This document shows, in pieces, positions 15,622 to 22,637 of a stretch of 45,969 nucleotides of DNA; the first letter of the stretch is position 1; each line of letters begins with the position of its first letter. The stretch spans positions 1-45,969 of the IMG/VR virus record IMGVR_UViG_3300035168_000194; one strand, 5' to 3'. A program made the translations under genes and the position numbers. The notes under the pieces are model-generated. The model saw only the letters and a list, made by a program, of their open reading frames with translations. It did not search any database and was not told the origin of the DNA. The DNA is from a virus.

Positions 15622-15981
15622 ATGGGCGACACGCAAGAGCGCGAGACGCAAGATCGCGAGACGCAGGAGCCGACAACATCGCCACGGCCGGAGTTCGAGC
15701 CGTCCGACCTGACGCAGGACGAGCTCGCCGAGGCGATCCGGCTGCTGTTCGGCGAGAACGGCTCGCGCAGCCTCGCCGCAGCCCTCGGCGAACGCCATCC
15801 CCTCGGCCCGCGCAGCTTCGATTCCGCCAATGTCCGGAAATGGCTGTCTGGCGCGCGCCCCGCGCCGCTATGGGCCCGGGACGCGATCGAGGACATGCTG
15901 ATCCTCGACGCCCGGGAGAAGAGCGAAGCCGCCGCGCGGGCGCTCGCTCTCTTTCAGAGGCTCTCGGGCCGCGCCGGCTGA
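15622..15981 (+). CDS. Putative HTH DNA-binding protein
   Basis: A 119-residue protein with a polar start (MGDTQERETQDRETQEPT, repeated ERETQ/DRETQ) then a helical domain LTQDELAEAIRLLFGENGSR, SLAAALGERHPLG, NVRKWLSGARPAPLWARDAI. The last resembles the recognition region of HTH proteins that carry a R-x-W-L-S-G-R-x-P pattern. RBS GAGAGAGGAG precedes the ATG. It is last in the plus-strand operon, converging on the NusG-like gene. A regulator is plausible but not shown. Confidence 0.65.
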   Translation: MGDTQERETQDRETQEPTTSPRPEFEPSDLTQDELAEAIRLLFGENGSRSLAAALGERHPLGPRSFDSANVRKWLSGARPAPLWARDAIEDMLILDAREKSEAAARALALFQRLSGRAG

Positions 15982-15990
15982 CAGCCGCCC

Positions 15991-16030
15991 CGCCTTCCCG
16001 GGACGGCGGCCCCGCTTCCCGGGACGGCGG
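15991..16030. terminator. Repeat pair between convergent genes, possible bidirectional terminator
   Basis: Two copies of CCGCYTTCCCGGGACGGCGG-type repeat (15991-16009, 16012-16030) fill the 50-bp gap between genes converging from both strands. Each folds as a small GC-rich hairpin. No T tract is present, so a terminator role is only inferred from position. Confidence 0.4.
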
Positions 16031-16031
16031 A

Positions 16032-16619
16032 TCACGCCGCCGCCGCGCCGGCCGCCTCGATGCGGCGAAACTGCCAGGCCTCGCCGAGCACGGGGATCGT
16101 GCGTCCGAAGCCTTCGATCTCGACCACCGCCATTCCGTTCGCCTCGGCCCGCGTCACGCGCCCGCAATGCCATTGGAATGGCCCGTCCATGATCTCGACG
16201 CGATCGCCGACCCGCAACAGCGCGGAGGCGCGCGTCGGCGCCCGCTTACCTTCGGCGTAGAAGGCGATCAGTTCGGCCGGCACCGAGGCGGGCTCGAGCG
16301 TCCCCGCCAGCGTCAGGAAGCCCAGGACCAAAGGCTCTCCGCCCCGGCTGCAGAGCCGTTCGATCTCCCAGCGCAGCGGATCGGTCAGCCCGCACCGCAC
16401 AAAGACGAAAGGCGGGAACATCGGCGCCAGGACCTCCTTGCGCTTCTCTCCCCGCACGCCGATCGGCCGCCGCGAACGCGCTCGACGCACCGTCCGGTGA
16501 GCGACCTCCGTGGGCCGGAACGCCGTCACATCGAGATCGAACAGCCGCCGCGCGACCGTCGCATCCTTGTGCGGGAACGCCTCGACCACATACCACGCCT
16601 CTCCCATCGCCTCGACCAT
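16032..16619 (-). CDS. NusG/RfaH-like transcription antitermination protein
   Basis: About 195 residues. N-terminal NGN-like domain: EAWYVVEAFPHKDATVARRL, VTAFRPTEVAHRTVRR, then PMFPPFVFVRCGL, the classic NusG MFPGYVFV-type strand. C-terminal KOW-like domain: LRVGDRVEIMDGPFQWHCGR and GRTIPVLGEAWQF. Such proteins bind RNA polymerase and suppress pausing or termination. ATG 16619 has GGGGAGAG upstream; starts at 16631 and 16607 are possible. It is the last gene of the long minus-strand early block, so it could act on the late operon further left. Confidence 0.75.
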   Translation of the reverse strand: MVEAMGEAWYVVEAFPHKDATVARRLFDLDVTAFRPTEVAHRTVRRARSRRPIGVRGEKRKEVLAPMFPPFVFVRCGLTDPLRWEIERLCSRGGEPLVLGFLTLAGTLEPASVPAELIAFYAEGKRAPTRASALLRVGDRVEIMDGPFQWHCGRVTRAEANGMAVVEIEGFGRTIPVLGEAWQFRRIEAAGAAAA

Positions 16620-16689
16620 CGCTCTCCCCATGATCCGCCTCGACCCTCGCCGAACCACGCGACGCACGCACGCGACCCCGCGCCGCGGC

Positions 16690-17775
16690 TCACGAGGGCG
16701 CCTCGCGCAGACCCGCTTCGGCGGACGGCGGGCGATGCGCCGCCCCCGCTTCGGCGGACGGCGGGGAGGATTCGGATCGGCTCGGCGGAAAGCGCGAGGG
16801 CCGCACATAGCCCTGGCCGCAGGGATAGGATTTGAGCTCGCGCCGATGGTCGACGCCGATCGCCGCGTCATGGCGCCGCCACGCCGCATGTTGCTGGCGT
16901 CCCGACTCGCGGTCGGGATAGATCACCACGCCGCCATATTTGGCCCGCTCGCGCGCATCCTGCTCGACCTGCGCCGCCCGCACGCGGTCCTGGCTTTGCG
17001 CCGCCTTGGCGTCCTGCTCGACGAAGCCGGTCCACCCGCGCTCGGCCAGCCAATTCCCCGGATGCTTGCGCATTTTCCCGTGGGTCGCTGCGAGATAGCG
17101 CGGCGCATAGCGCATCGCCGCCTCCCGATCCTCCGGCGAGAGCGCCATGAAGGCGGCCCGCGCCTTCCCCGGCGAGGCGGCGGGCTCGAAGGGCCACAGA
17201 TCTTTGAACGCGGCCCAGCCCGCCTCGGCTGCTCTCGCCTCGTCCCGAAGCGAAGCGACCTCCATTTCGCCCCGCGCAGCGGGGGTAGGGGTTCTTACGG
17301 TTAATTGTCGGTTCATTATGGGGGTCGCAGCAGTGCGACCACCCCCTTGCAGTTTCGGGAGGGGGTGGTCGCAATCTGCGACCACCCCCTCGCAATCTGC
17401 GAGGGGCTCTATTCCGGGCGTTTGCGCGGATTCGACCTCTTCGGACGCTTCGGCGGCGACGCGTTCGGCGCTCCATCCGAGCGCCTCGGCATAGGCCCGC
17501 GTCTCATCGTCCATGAGCAATATGACGACATCGCTCGACCGCGAGCCGTCGCCGCGCAGCCGCGCGATGCGCGCGACCATGCGCGCATCCTGCAGCTCGC
17601 CGAGCCGCCGCCGCACAGAATCGACCGAGACCTGCATGTCGGCGGCGATCTCGGTGAGCGGATAGAAGCTCTCGCCCTTCTTCCCGGCGTAGTTCGCCAG
17701 CATGATGAGCAGATATTTCGCGCCGGATGACGGCGCGGCGATCTTCTTCGCCCAGGTGAGCGCCTCGAGGCTCAT
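16690..17775 (-). CDS. Winged-helix replication-initiator-like protein
   Basis: A 361-residue protein. Residues 1-100 form a winged-helix domain (SSGAKYLLIMLANYAGKKGE, FYPLTEIAADMQVSVDSVRR, RLGELQDARMVARIARL), as in phage O-like and HTH_36 proteins. A variable linker holds the iteron cluster (see 17293-17406). The C-terminal half (WAAFKDLWPFEP, GKARAAFMALSPEDREAAMR, HGKMRKHPGNWLAERGW) resembles the domain found at the end of many phage replication proteins. The end carries a PPSAEAG repeat. It overlaps the upstream gene as ATGA. Role in origin recognition is inferred. Confidence 0.65.
   Translation of the reverse strand: MSLEALTWAKKIAAPSSGAKYLLIMLANYAGKKGESFYPLTEIAADMQVSVDSVRRRLGELQDARMVARIARLRGDGSRSSDVVILLMDDETRAYAEALGWSAERVAAEASEEVESAQTPGIEPLADCEGVVADCDHPLPKLQGGGRTAATPIMNRQLTVRTPTPAARGEMEVASLRDEARAAEAGWAAFKDLWPFEPAASPGKARAAFMALSPEDREAAMRYAPRYLAATHGKMRKHPGNWLAERGWTGFVEQDAKAAQSQDRVRAAQVEQDARERAKYGGVVIYPDRESGRQQHAAWRRHDAAIGVDHRRELKSYPCGQGYVRPSRFPPSRSESSPPSAEAGAAHRPPSAEAGLREAPS
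17293..17406. other. Candidate replication origin: iterons beside an AT-rich patch
   Basis: Three copies of TGCGACCACCCCCTYGCA: direct at 17334-17351 and 17377-17394, and inverted (15 of 18) at 17359-17373. The last two form perfect 15-bp arms with a 3-nt gap. Next to them lies an unusually AT-rich stretch for this genome (17293-17320). All is inside the linker of the initiator-like gene, as the lambda origin lies inside gene O. Confidence 0.5.
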
Positions 17776-18068
17776 GGAGCCTCGCTTCCTGCGCGGCCGC
17801 CCGCGGCTTTCGCCCTCCGCTCGGCGCAGAGTCGCAACCGCAACGCGCCGGCCTCGATCGCGCCGAGCGCATCGAGCCGCAGCAGCGCCGCCTCGACGCG
17901 CGGGCGCTGTATCCCCGTCGCGACCGCTAGCCTCCCGAGCAGCGCTTTGGACCGCTCTACCGTCCCGAACCCATCCGCCTGCTCGGCGAGCCCCAGCAGC
18001 ACGAGCTTCGCCTCCGAATCATCGACCACTCGAAACGCCCACGCCCACGCGCTCAGCGCCGCGCTCAT
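17772..18068 (-). CDS. Small winged-helix protein, paralogue of neighbours
   Basis: A 98-residue protein: WAWAFRVVDDSEAKLVLLGL, then AEQADGFGTVERSKALLGRL, AVATGIQRPRVEAALLRLDA, LGAIEAG. The pattern (helix, HTH, wing) follows that of the 105-residue protein at 18084 and of the first 100 residues of the initiator-like protein. It overlaps that gene as ATGA. Probably DNA binding; no role known. Confidence 0.6.
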   Translation of the reverse strand: MSAALSAWAWAFRVVDDSEAKLVLLGLAEQADGFGTVERSKALLGRLAVATGIQRPRVEAALLRLDALGAIEAGALRLRLCAERRAKAAGGRAGSEAP

Positions 18069-18083
18069 CGCCCCGTCCTCTCG

Positions 18084-18401
18084 TCAGCTCGCCTCGCCGC
18101 GCGCCGAATCCGCGCGCGTCTCGACCGTCGTCTCCGCCGCCCCAGGCATGCCCCAGCGCATCCGCAGCATGCCGTCCCGCCCTTCGAGCGCGCCCCAGCC
18201 TTCGAGCCGCAGCAGCGCGTTGCGCACGTCGAGCGCGCTCATCGCCGTGCGCTCGCAGAGCCGCGCGATCAGCGCCTCTCCGGCCGGTATGAGAAACGCG
18301 CGCTCGGGCCAGTCCTCGACCAGCGCCAGCAGCGCCAGCCGCGCCCGGAAATCGCCCTTCACGCGAAAGCCCCACGCCCATCTCATCCGCGCCGCTCTCA
18401 T
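18084..18401 (-). CDS. Small winged-helix protein, paralogue of neighbours
   Basis: A 105-residue protein: MRWAWGFRVKGDFRARLALL, ALVEDWPERAFLIPAGEALI, ARLCERTAMSALDVRNALLR, LEGWGALEGRDGMLRMRW. Clear resemblance to the protein at 17772 (WAWxFRV, NALLRLExxGAxE). ATG at 18401 overlaps the upstream stop as ATGA. The longer open frame to 18533 has no matching start in context. Confidence 0.6.
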   Translation of the reverse strand: MRAARMRWAWGFRVKGDFRARLALLALVEDWPERAFLIPAGEALIARLCERTAMSALDVRNALLRLEGWGALEGRDGMLRMRWGMPGAAETTVETRADSARGEAS

Positions 18402-18754
18402 CCCTCGCCCCTCCCTTCGCCAGGCGCCGAGGCGGCGGAGGCCGCGGCTTCCAATTCCATCGCGTCCACATCCGGCAGGCTCACCCTCTCCTCCGGAAAG
18501 GCCGCGGCCAGCGCGCGCAGCACGAGCCGCCACACATTGTAGGAGAGCCGCGGATAGCGCTCGACGCGGCCGCGCCGCAGCGGGTCGCGCGACAGCTTGC
18601 GCAGATCGCCCGCATCCGCCTTGCGCGCGACCTTCACGTCGTAATTCCCGCGCCGCGCATCCTCACAGGCGCCGTCATTGGCGATCACCATCGCGCCGAG
18701 CAGCGTCACCCGCTTCGACACCGCGCCATGCAGCTCCACCCGCACCACGATCAT
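18398..18754 (-). CDS. Conserved prophage protein of unknown function
   Basis: A 118-residue protein: MIVVRVELHGAVSKRVTLLG, AMVIANDGACEDARRGNYDV, RVERYPRLSYNVWRLVLRAL, AAAFPEERVSLPDVD. I recognise this as a family seen in alphaproteobacterial prophages (start MIVRVELHSA, followed by IANDGT and RGNYDV) with no known activity. The first half is beta-rich, the second helical. It begins 6 nt after the upstream stop. Confidence 0.7.
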   Translation of the reverse strand: MIVVRVELHGAVSKRVTLLGAMVIANDGACEDARRGNYDVKVARKADAGDLRKLSRDPLRRGRVERYPRLSYNVWRLVLRALAAAFPEERVSLPDVDAMELEAAASAASAPGEGRGEG

Positions 18755-18760
18755 CCCGCC

Positions 18761-19012
18761 TCACCCCCGCTCCATCCGCAGCCGCATCCGGCCCGGCTCC
18801 GTCCCGTCCTCGAGCCATCGCCCGGCCCGCAGATGCCGCAGCGCCCGCTGCAGCTGCCAGCGCGTCGCCTCGGTCCATTGCGCGAGCTCGGCCTGCGTCG
18901 CGTCGACCTCGCCCCATTCGTCTGCGGCCCCGGCGAGGATCAGCAGGACGAAGCGCGGCAGCGCCTCGCCGACCCGCTGATCCACCGCCCAGAGCAGCGC
19001 CTCGGCGCTCAC
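18761..19012 (-). CDS. Small winged-helix protein
   Basis: An 83-residue protein starting at GTG 19012, overlapping the DHH stop as GTGA. VSAEALLWAVDQRVGEALPR, FVLLILAGAADEWGEVDATQ, AELAQWTEATRWQLQRALRH, LRAGRWLEDG follow the same helix-HTH-wing pattern as the two small proteins downstream and the initiator N-terminus. An upstream in-frame ATG at 19051 would add residues overlapping the DHH gene and is less likely. Confidence 0.6.
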   Translation of the reverse strand: MSAEALLWAVDQRVGEALPRFVLLILAGAADEWGEVDATQAELAQWTEATRWQLQRALRHLRAGRWLEDGTEPGRMRLRMERG

Positions 19013-20088
19013 CCGGCCTTCGCCGCCCGCGGCGCGGCGTCGCCCTCCCATCCCGGATCGGCGACGAAGCCCGCGGCATGCACATGCCCGCCGCCGCCAT
19101 AGCTCTCCGCGATCGCGGCGACATCGGCGCCGCCATCGTCCCGCGAGCGCAGCGAGACTTCGCGGCGGCCGTCGGCGCGATCGAAATAGGCGGCGGCGAA
19201 GGGCGCCGTGCCGGCCAGCTCATGCAGCGCGTCGGAGACGAGATGCTTCGGCGCATTGATCACCGGCGCATAGACGCCGCCGATCCGCATCCAGCGCTGG
19301 GTGGAGGCGACCACCTCCCGCACCTCCTTGCGCCGCGCGGCGCGCAGGCTCGCGCCGGCGAAGATGGCGTTCCGAAATCCCGCGGCGGTTTCGAGCTGCT
19401 CGGCGAGCCGCGTCCACGCGACGAGATCGAACTCGGTCGCGCCGATCAGCGCATTGATCTCCCGCGAGCGCGGCAGCGCATGCCGCCACAGGTCGCGATC
19501 CTCGACATAGCGGATCAGGGTCGGCGGCTCCGCGCCGTCGTGAAAGAAGCGCCAGGCCAGCATGGCGCCGGAGGCCGACTCGTCGAGCAGCAGATCGGGC
19601 CCGCGCGCGCCCGCGGGCGGCACGCGCCCGCGGAGCCGGCGCACCGCGCTCGCATGATGATCGATGACCAGCAGCGCGTCATTTTCCGCGGCCAGCCGGT
19701 CCAGCGTCTCGAGCTCATAGGAAAAATCGACGAGCACGATTCGTCGCCCCCGCAGCGCCGGCGGCTCCGAGCCATAGCGCGCCGGAACGCATTCGATTCC
19801 GGGCAGCCGTTGCGCGACCGCCCAGGCGGCGGTGAATCCGTCCGCGCAATCCTTGTGATAGATGCAGAGATCGAATTGCGCGGCATTCGGGGCGGTCTGC
19901 GCCGGCCCCGGCCGATCCGCCGCAGGAGCGCTCGCGGGCGCCTGCGCCGCGCCGTCCCCGGGTTCGTCGCGCCCCGGACGCCTCTCCGCCACTGGAACTA
20001 CCGCCGAGGCCGCGCGCCTCGTCTGCACGTCCCGCAGCTCCCCGAGCGACTCGCGCTCACGCCGCTCCGCCTCGCTCCGCCTGCTCAT
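19009..20088 (-). CDS. DHH-family phosphoesterase
   Basis: A 359-residue protein. After a 70-residue disordered N-terminus rich in Pro/Ala, the DHH domain shows HKDCADG (78-84), DFS (121-123) and IDHHASA with the metal-binding DHH at 143-145. The C-terminal DHHA1-type substrate domain ends with GGGGHVHAAGF (about 331-341). Family members hydrolyse phosphodiesters in short oligonucleotides, cyclic dinucleotides or pAp with Mn2+. In a phage the substrate could be nucleotide signals or nanoRNA; nothing here decides that. Start MSRRSEAERR overlaps nothing and follows the 55-residue gene as ATGA. Confidence 0.85.
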   Translation of the reverse strand: MSRRSEAERRERESLGELRDVQTRRAASAVVPVAERRPGRDEPGDGAAQAPASAPAADRPGPAQTAPNAAQFDLCIYHKDCADGFTAAWAVAQRLPGIECVPARYGSEPPALRGRRIVLVDFSYELETLDRLAAENDALLVIDHHASAVRRLRGRVPPAGARGPDLLLDESASGAMLAWRFFHDGAEPPTLIRYVEDRDLWRHALPRSREINALIGATEFDLVAWTRLAEQLETAAGFRNAIFAGASLRAARRKEVREVVASTQRWMRIGGVYAPVINAPKHLVSDALHELAGTAPFAAAYFDRADGRREVSLRSRDDGGADVAAIAESYGGGGHVHAAGFVADPGWEGDAAPRAAKAG

Positions 20089-20252
20089 CGCATCCCTTCC
20101 TCCGGCTCGCGCGGCTCACCTGTTCCGCGCCATTCCCACAGTCCCGAATACAACCCGTGCGGCAGTCCGAGATCGCCGACAAAAACCCATCCGAGCCGCG
20201 CCCACAGCGTCCAGCGCGCCCACGGCACATAGCGAAACCAGCGCACGCTCAT
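20085..20252 (-). CDS. Small Trp-rich protein (55 aa)
   Basis: A 55-residue protein (MSVRWFRYVPWARWTLWARL, GWVFVGDLGLPHGLYSGLWE) tied by ATGA overlaps at both ends to its neighbours. It has seven Trp in the first 45 residues and no charged core, so it may sit at a membrane surface, but no full membrane helix is clear. Function unknown. Confidence 0.6.
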   Translation of the reverse strand: MSVRWFRYVPWARWTLWARLGWVFVGDLGLPHGLYSGLWEWRGTGEPREPEEGMR

Positions 20253-21028
20253 GGCCCGCCGCCGGGAGCCATCTCCTCCTCCACGCAGGCCAGCCACGCC
20301 GCATAGCGCGCATCGAGCGCGCGCCAGCGCGCGCGCGCCGCCGCATCCGCATCCAGCTCCTTTCGGCTCGCGACGCCGAGCCTGGCGCGCAGCTCCGCAG
20401 CCGCGGCCTTTGCCCCCTCGACCCCGAGCCATCGCTGAAACGCCGGCTCGCCGCAGCGCATCGCGGCCCGCATGGCGATCGGAAAGCGCGGCCCGACCCG
20501 GGCCGGCGGACGCGCCGGGCCGCTCTCCGGCACGGTCTCCGGCACGGTCTCCGGCGCGGTCTCCGGCCCGGTCTCCGGCCCGGTCTCCGGCGCGGTCTCC
20601 GGCGCGGTCTCCCGCCGCGCTTCGCCGTCGCTCTTCCGCGCCGCCGCCGAGCCGCCCGGCCGCGCCATGCAGCGCAGCTCATATTCGCGCGCATGCGCCC
20701 AGCGCAGCGTCTCGGCCGCCGCCTCGAGCGCGCGGCCGAGATAATCGCGCTCGACGGCCCGCGCCGGCGGCGCCGCCGCGCGCAGCACGATTAGGCGCGC
20801 CGCCGCGACGCAGCGCGCCTGCTCCCGCGGCGAGACCTCCTGCGTCGGCAAGGCCAGCGCCGCCAGCGCCGCGCGCTGCGCCTCGATCCACGCCAGCATC
20901 CGCGCCGCATCGGCGAGCCCCGCCGCGAGCGCGTCGCGCGCCTCCCCGCGCTCCGGCGGCCGCGCCGCGCCGCCCGCGACGCGCCACGCGGTTTCGACGC
21001 ATCGGATGCGCTCGGCGAGCGGGATCAC
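20249..21028 (-). CDS. Prophage protein with ETxP repeat linker, unknown function
   Basis: A 259-residue protein starting at GTG 21028 ([20 protein letters not shown]), overlapping the upstream stop as GTGA. Residues 1-135 are helical and Ala/Arg-rich (YLGRALEAAAETLRWAHARE). A linker of eight ETAP/ETGP/ETVP-type tetrapeptides follows. The C-terminal part, RFPIAMRAAMRCGEPAFQRW, LGVEGAKAAAAELRARLGVA, SRKELD, looks like a small DNA- or protein-binding helical domain. I cannot assign a function. Confidence 0.55.
   Translation of the reverse strand: MIPLAERIRCVETAWRVAGGAARPPERGEARDALAAGLADAARMLAWIEAQRAALAALALPTQEVSPREQARCVAAARLIVLRAAAPPARAVERDYLGRALEAAAETLRWAHAREYELRCMARPGGSAAARKSDGEARRETAPETAPETGPETGPETAPETVPETVPESGPARPPARVGPRFPIAMRAAMRCGEPAFQRWLGVEGAKAAAAELRARLGVASRKELDADAAARARWRALDARYAAWLACVEEEMAPGGGP
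20521..20616. repeat. 12-bp tandem repeat (cggtctccggcN), 8 units
   Basis: Eight contiguous 12-bp units encode the ETxP linker of the gene on the minus strand. First and last units are slightly diverged. A copy-number-variable coding minisatellite is likely. Confidence 0.85.
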
Positions 21029-21318
21029 CTTTCCCCGCCCTCGTGATCTTTCACGGAACGCCACCCGAGCAGCTCGCGCTGCAGACGCTCGCCGATCCGC
21101 GCCGCGACATCGCAATGCGCCTGGTCGACGCCATAGGTGGTCATATGCTCGCCATGCGGCGCCGGCTTCTCGCCGACGCGGCGCGCATAGATGATCACCT
21201 GGTCATAGCCATGTTCCTCGGCGATGCGCTTCGCCGCCGCGATCGGAATCGGCTTCATCACCCGCGCCGCCCGCGCCGCCCGCGCCGCCCGCGCGCTCGT
21301 CTTGCGTGGCTCATTCAT
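21025..21318 (-). CDS. Conserved small prophage protein
   Basis: A 97-residue protein: [20 protein letters not shown] (three 3-residue repeats), then [59 protein letters not shown]. The second part is a family frequent in alphaproteobacterial phages (GYDQVxxxAR and HxTTYGxxxxHCxVAAxIG), function unknown. ATG 21318 overlaps the end of the MT-A70 gene. Confidence 0.7.
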   Translation of the reverse strand: MNEPRKTSARAARAARAARVMKPIPIAAAKRIAEEHGYDQVIIYARRVGEKPAPHGEHMTTYGVDQAHCDVAARIGERLQRELLGWRSVKDHEGGER

Positions 21319-22324
21319 TCCCGTGACCCTCCGCCTCATTGCCCCACGCGTCCCACCCCGGCCGCGGGGCTCCGCGCCGGTTCAATTCGATCTTGGGAAG
21401 CGTCGGGAAGTAGATTTCGATCATCTCGGCGAAGACATCCGGCTTCGCCGAATGCTCGGCGAGCGGCGCCTCGATCGCCGAGGGCAGCTGCAGCCCCATG
21501 GCCGGGGCCGGCACATCGCCGCGCACGCCGAGCAGCAGCAGCTCATGCTTGTTGCGCCACCAATAGCCCGTGCCGATCCGATCCTTGATCCACACGCAAT
21601 GCGACTTGTAGGTAAAGCCCCAGGCCGCCAGCGTCGCGAGGCCTTCGCGAAGCATGGGCGCCGTGGCCCAGCAGAAGAGCGCGCAATCCTCCGCGGCGAT
21701 CGACGCCACATCGCGCGCGAGGATCGCCGCGAGATCGGAGGTCGGATAATGATTATCCGCCGCGCGATCCATTCCCGTCTCGCGCGACCACACCTCGAAG
21801 CGCCATTCGGGATCGGCATAGATCACGCCATAGCGCCGCTCGGGCAGCGCGCGCTGCGCCGCCCCGAGCTCCGCCTCGCGCGCGGCGCGACGATCCTTCT
21901 TTTCTGCCTGCCGCTCGGCCCGCGTCGCGACCACCGATCGCTCGACCTCGCGCGCGGTCGCGGCGAGCTTCGCCTCGAAATCTTCCGCGCGCAGATCGGC
22001 GAGCTTCTGCCAGCGCGAGGATTGCGACTTCGAGACGCCGAGATCGTCGAGCTTCACGGTCGCATCGCGCGACCGTGATCTTCGATCGCCGCCGGCGCCG
22101 GCGTCGCGCTCGCCGCGCTCGGCCATCTCGCGCAGCAGCTCGCCGGCGCGCCGCTCGGCCCGCAGCCGGATCTCGAAAGCCTGCCGCAGCAGATCGCCAT
22201 TGCGCGCGATCCGCGCCGCCGCGCCCACCGCCGCCGCATGGTCGCGAATGGCCTGCACCTCATCGACCCGATGCGCCTCGGCGAGCGCCCGGCAAGCCTC
22301 CTCATATCGGACGAGCGCGCTCAC
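21311..22324 (-). CDS. MT-A70-type adenine-N6 DNA methyltransferase
   Basis: A 337-residue protein. The N-terminal 150 residues are a helical domain with a HTH-like [20 protein letters not shown], seen in phage methylases that link ParB/HTH-like regions to the enzyme. The catalytic part shows [16 protein letters not shown] (DPEW at 171-174 in place of DPPW), [44 protein letters not shown] and [19 protein letters not shown], the standard order of this class. GTG at 22324 is the start. It probably methylates phage DNA to escape restriction. It follows a 300-bp repeat-bearing gap. Confidence 0.88.
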   Translation of the reverse strand: MSALVRYEEACRALAEAHRVDEVQAIRDHAAAVGAAARIARNGDLLRQAFEIRLRAERRAGELLREMAERGERDAGAGGDRRSRSRDATVKLDDLGVSKSQSSRWQKLADLRAEDFEAKLAATAREVERSVVATRAERQAEKKDRRAAREAELGAAQRALPERRYGVIYADPEWRFEVWSRETGMDRAADNHYPTSDLAAILARDVASIAAEDCALFCWATAPMLREGLATLAAWGFTYKSHCVWIKDRIGTGYWWRNKHELLLLGVRGDVPAPAMGLQLPSAIEAPLAEHSAKPDVFAEMIEIYFPTLPKIELNRRGAPRPGWDAWGNEAEGHGNE

Positions 22325-22360
22325 GATCGCGCCCCCTTTCCCCGCCTCTCGACGCGCGCC

Positions 22361-22399
22361 CCTTCTCCCACAGGGAGAAGGCAGCCTCGCGAAGCGAGG
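22361..22399. repeat. Double-hairpin extragenic repeat (REP-like)
   Basis: Two hairpins in a row: CCTTCTCCC-aca-GGGAGAAGG (22361-22381) and CCTCGC-gaa-GCGAGG (22385-22399), followed by tcggatgagggg. This is the look of widespread bacterial chromosomal REP-type sequences. It lies between two minus-strand genes. Confidence 0.7.
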
Positions 22400-22460
22400 T
22401 CGGATGAGGGGAACCCCGCGGCGAGCCGAGAGCGCGCGAGACGCCCGCGCGTCGGATGCG

Positions 22461-22608
22461 CCCTTTCATCCCATGGCGAGCATTTTCGGCGAGACGGCTC
22501 CGCGCCTGTCAAGGACGCGCGCCGCAGGCGCGCGCCGCCGCAGGCGGTGCTTCGCATCCTTGACAGGCGCGGACCGCTCGCCACACGCGCCGCCATAGGA
22601 TGCAAGGG
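22461..22608. repeat. Nested-palindrome element, copy A
   Basis: 148 bp with terminal inverted repeats CCCTTTCATCC/GGATGCAAGGG (one mismatch), inner perfect arms CGCGCCTGTCAAGGA (22501-22515) and TCCTTGACAGGCGCG (22557-22571), and a core with the order CGCGCGCC...GCTTCGCA. The outer flanks match copy B at 27005-27143 in the same orientation, but the core is reversed. Confidence 0.8.
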
Positions 22609-22637
22609 CAGGACTGGAGGAAGGGGCAGGGGAGCGC

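Noticed and set aside
14229-16835. Single 868-codon plus-strand gene
   Set aside because: The last part is antisense to the NusG-like gene and out of phase with a well-formed 119-residue gene; coding character is lost after about 15590.
17947-20232. 761-codon plus-strand frame
   Set aside because: Arg/Ala/Pro-rich shadow of five minus-strand genes with clear domains and linked starts.
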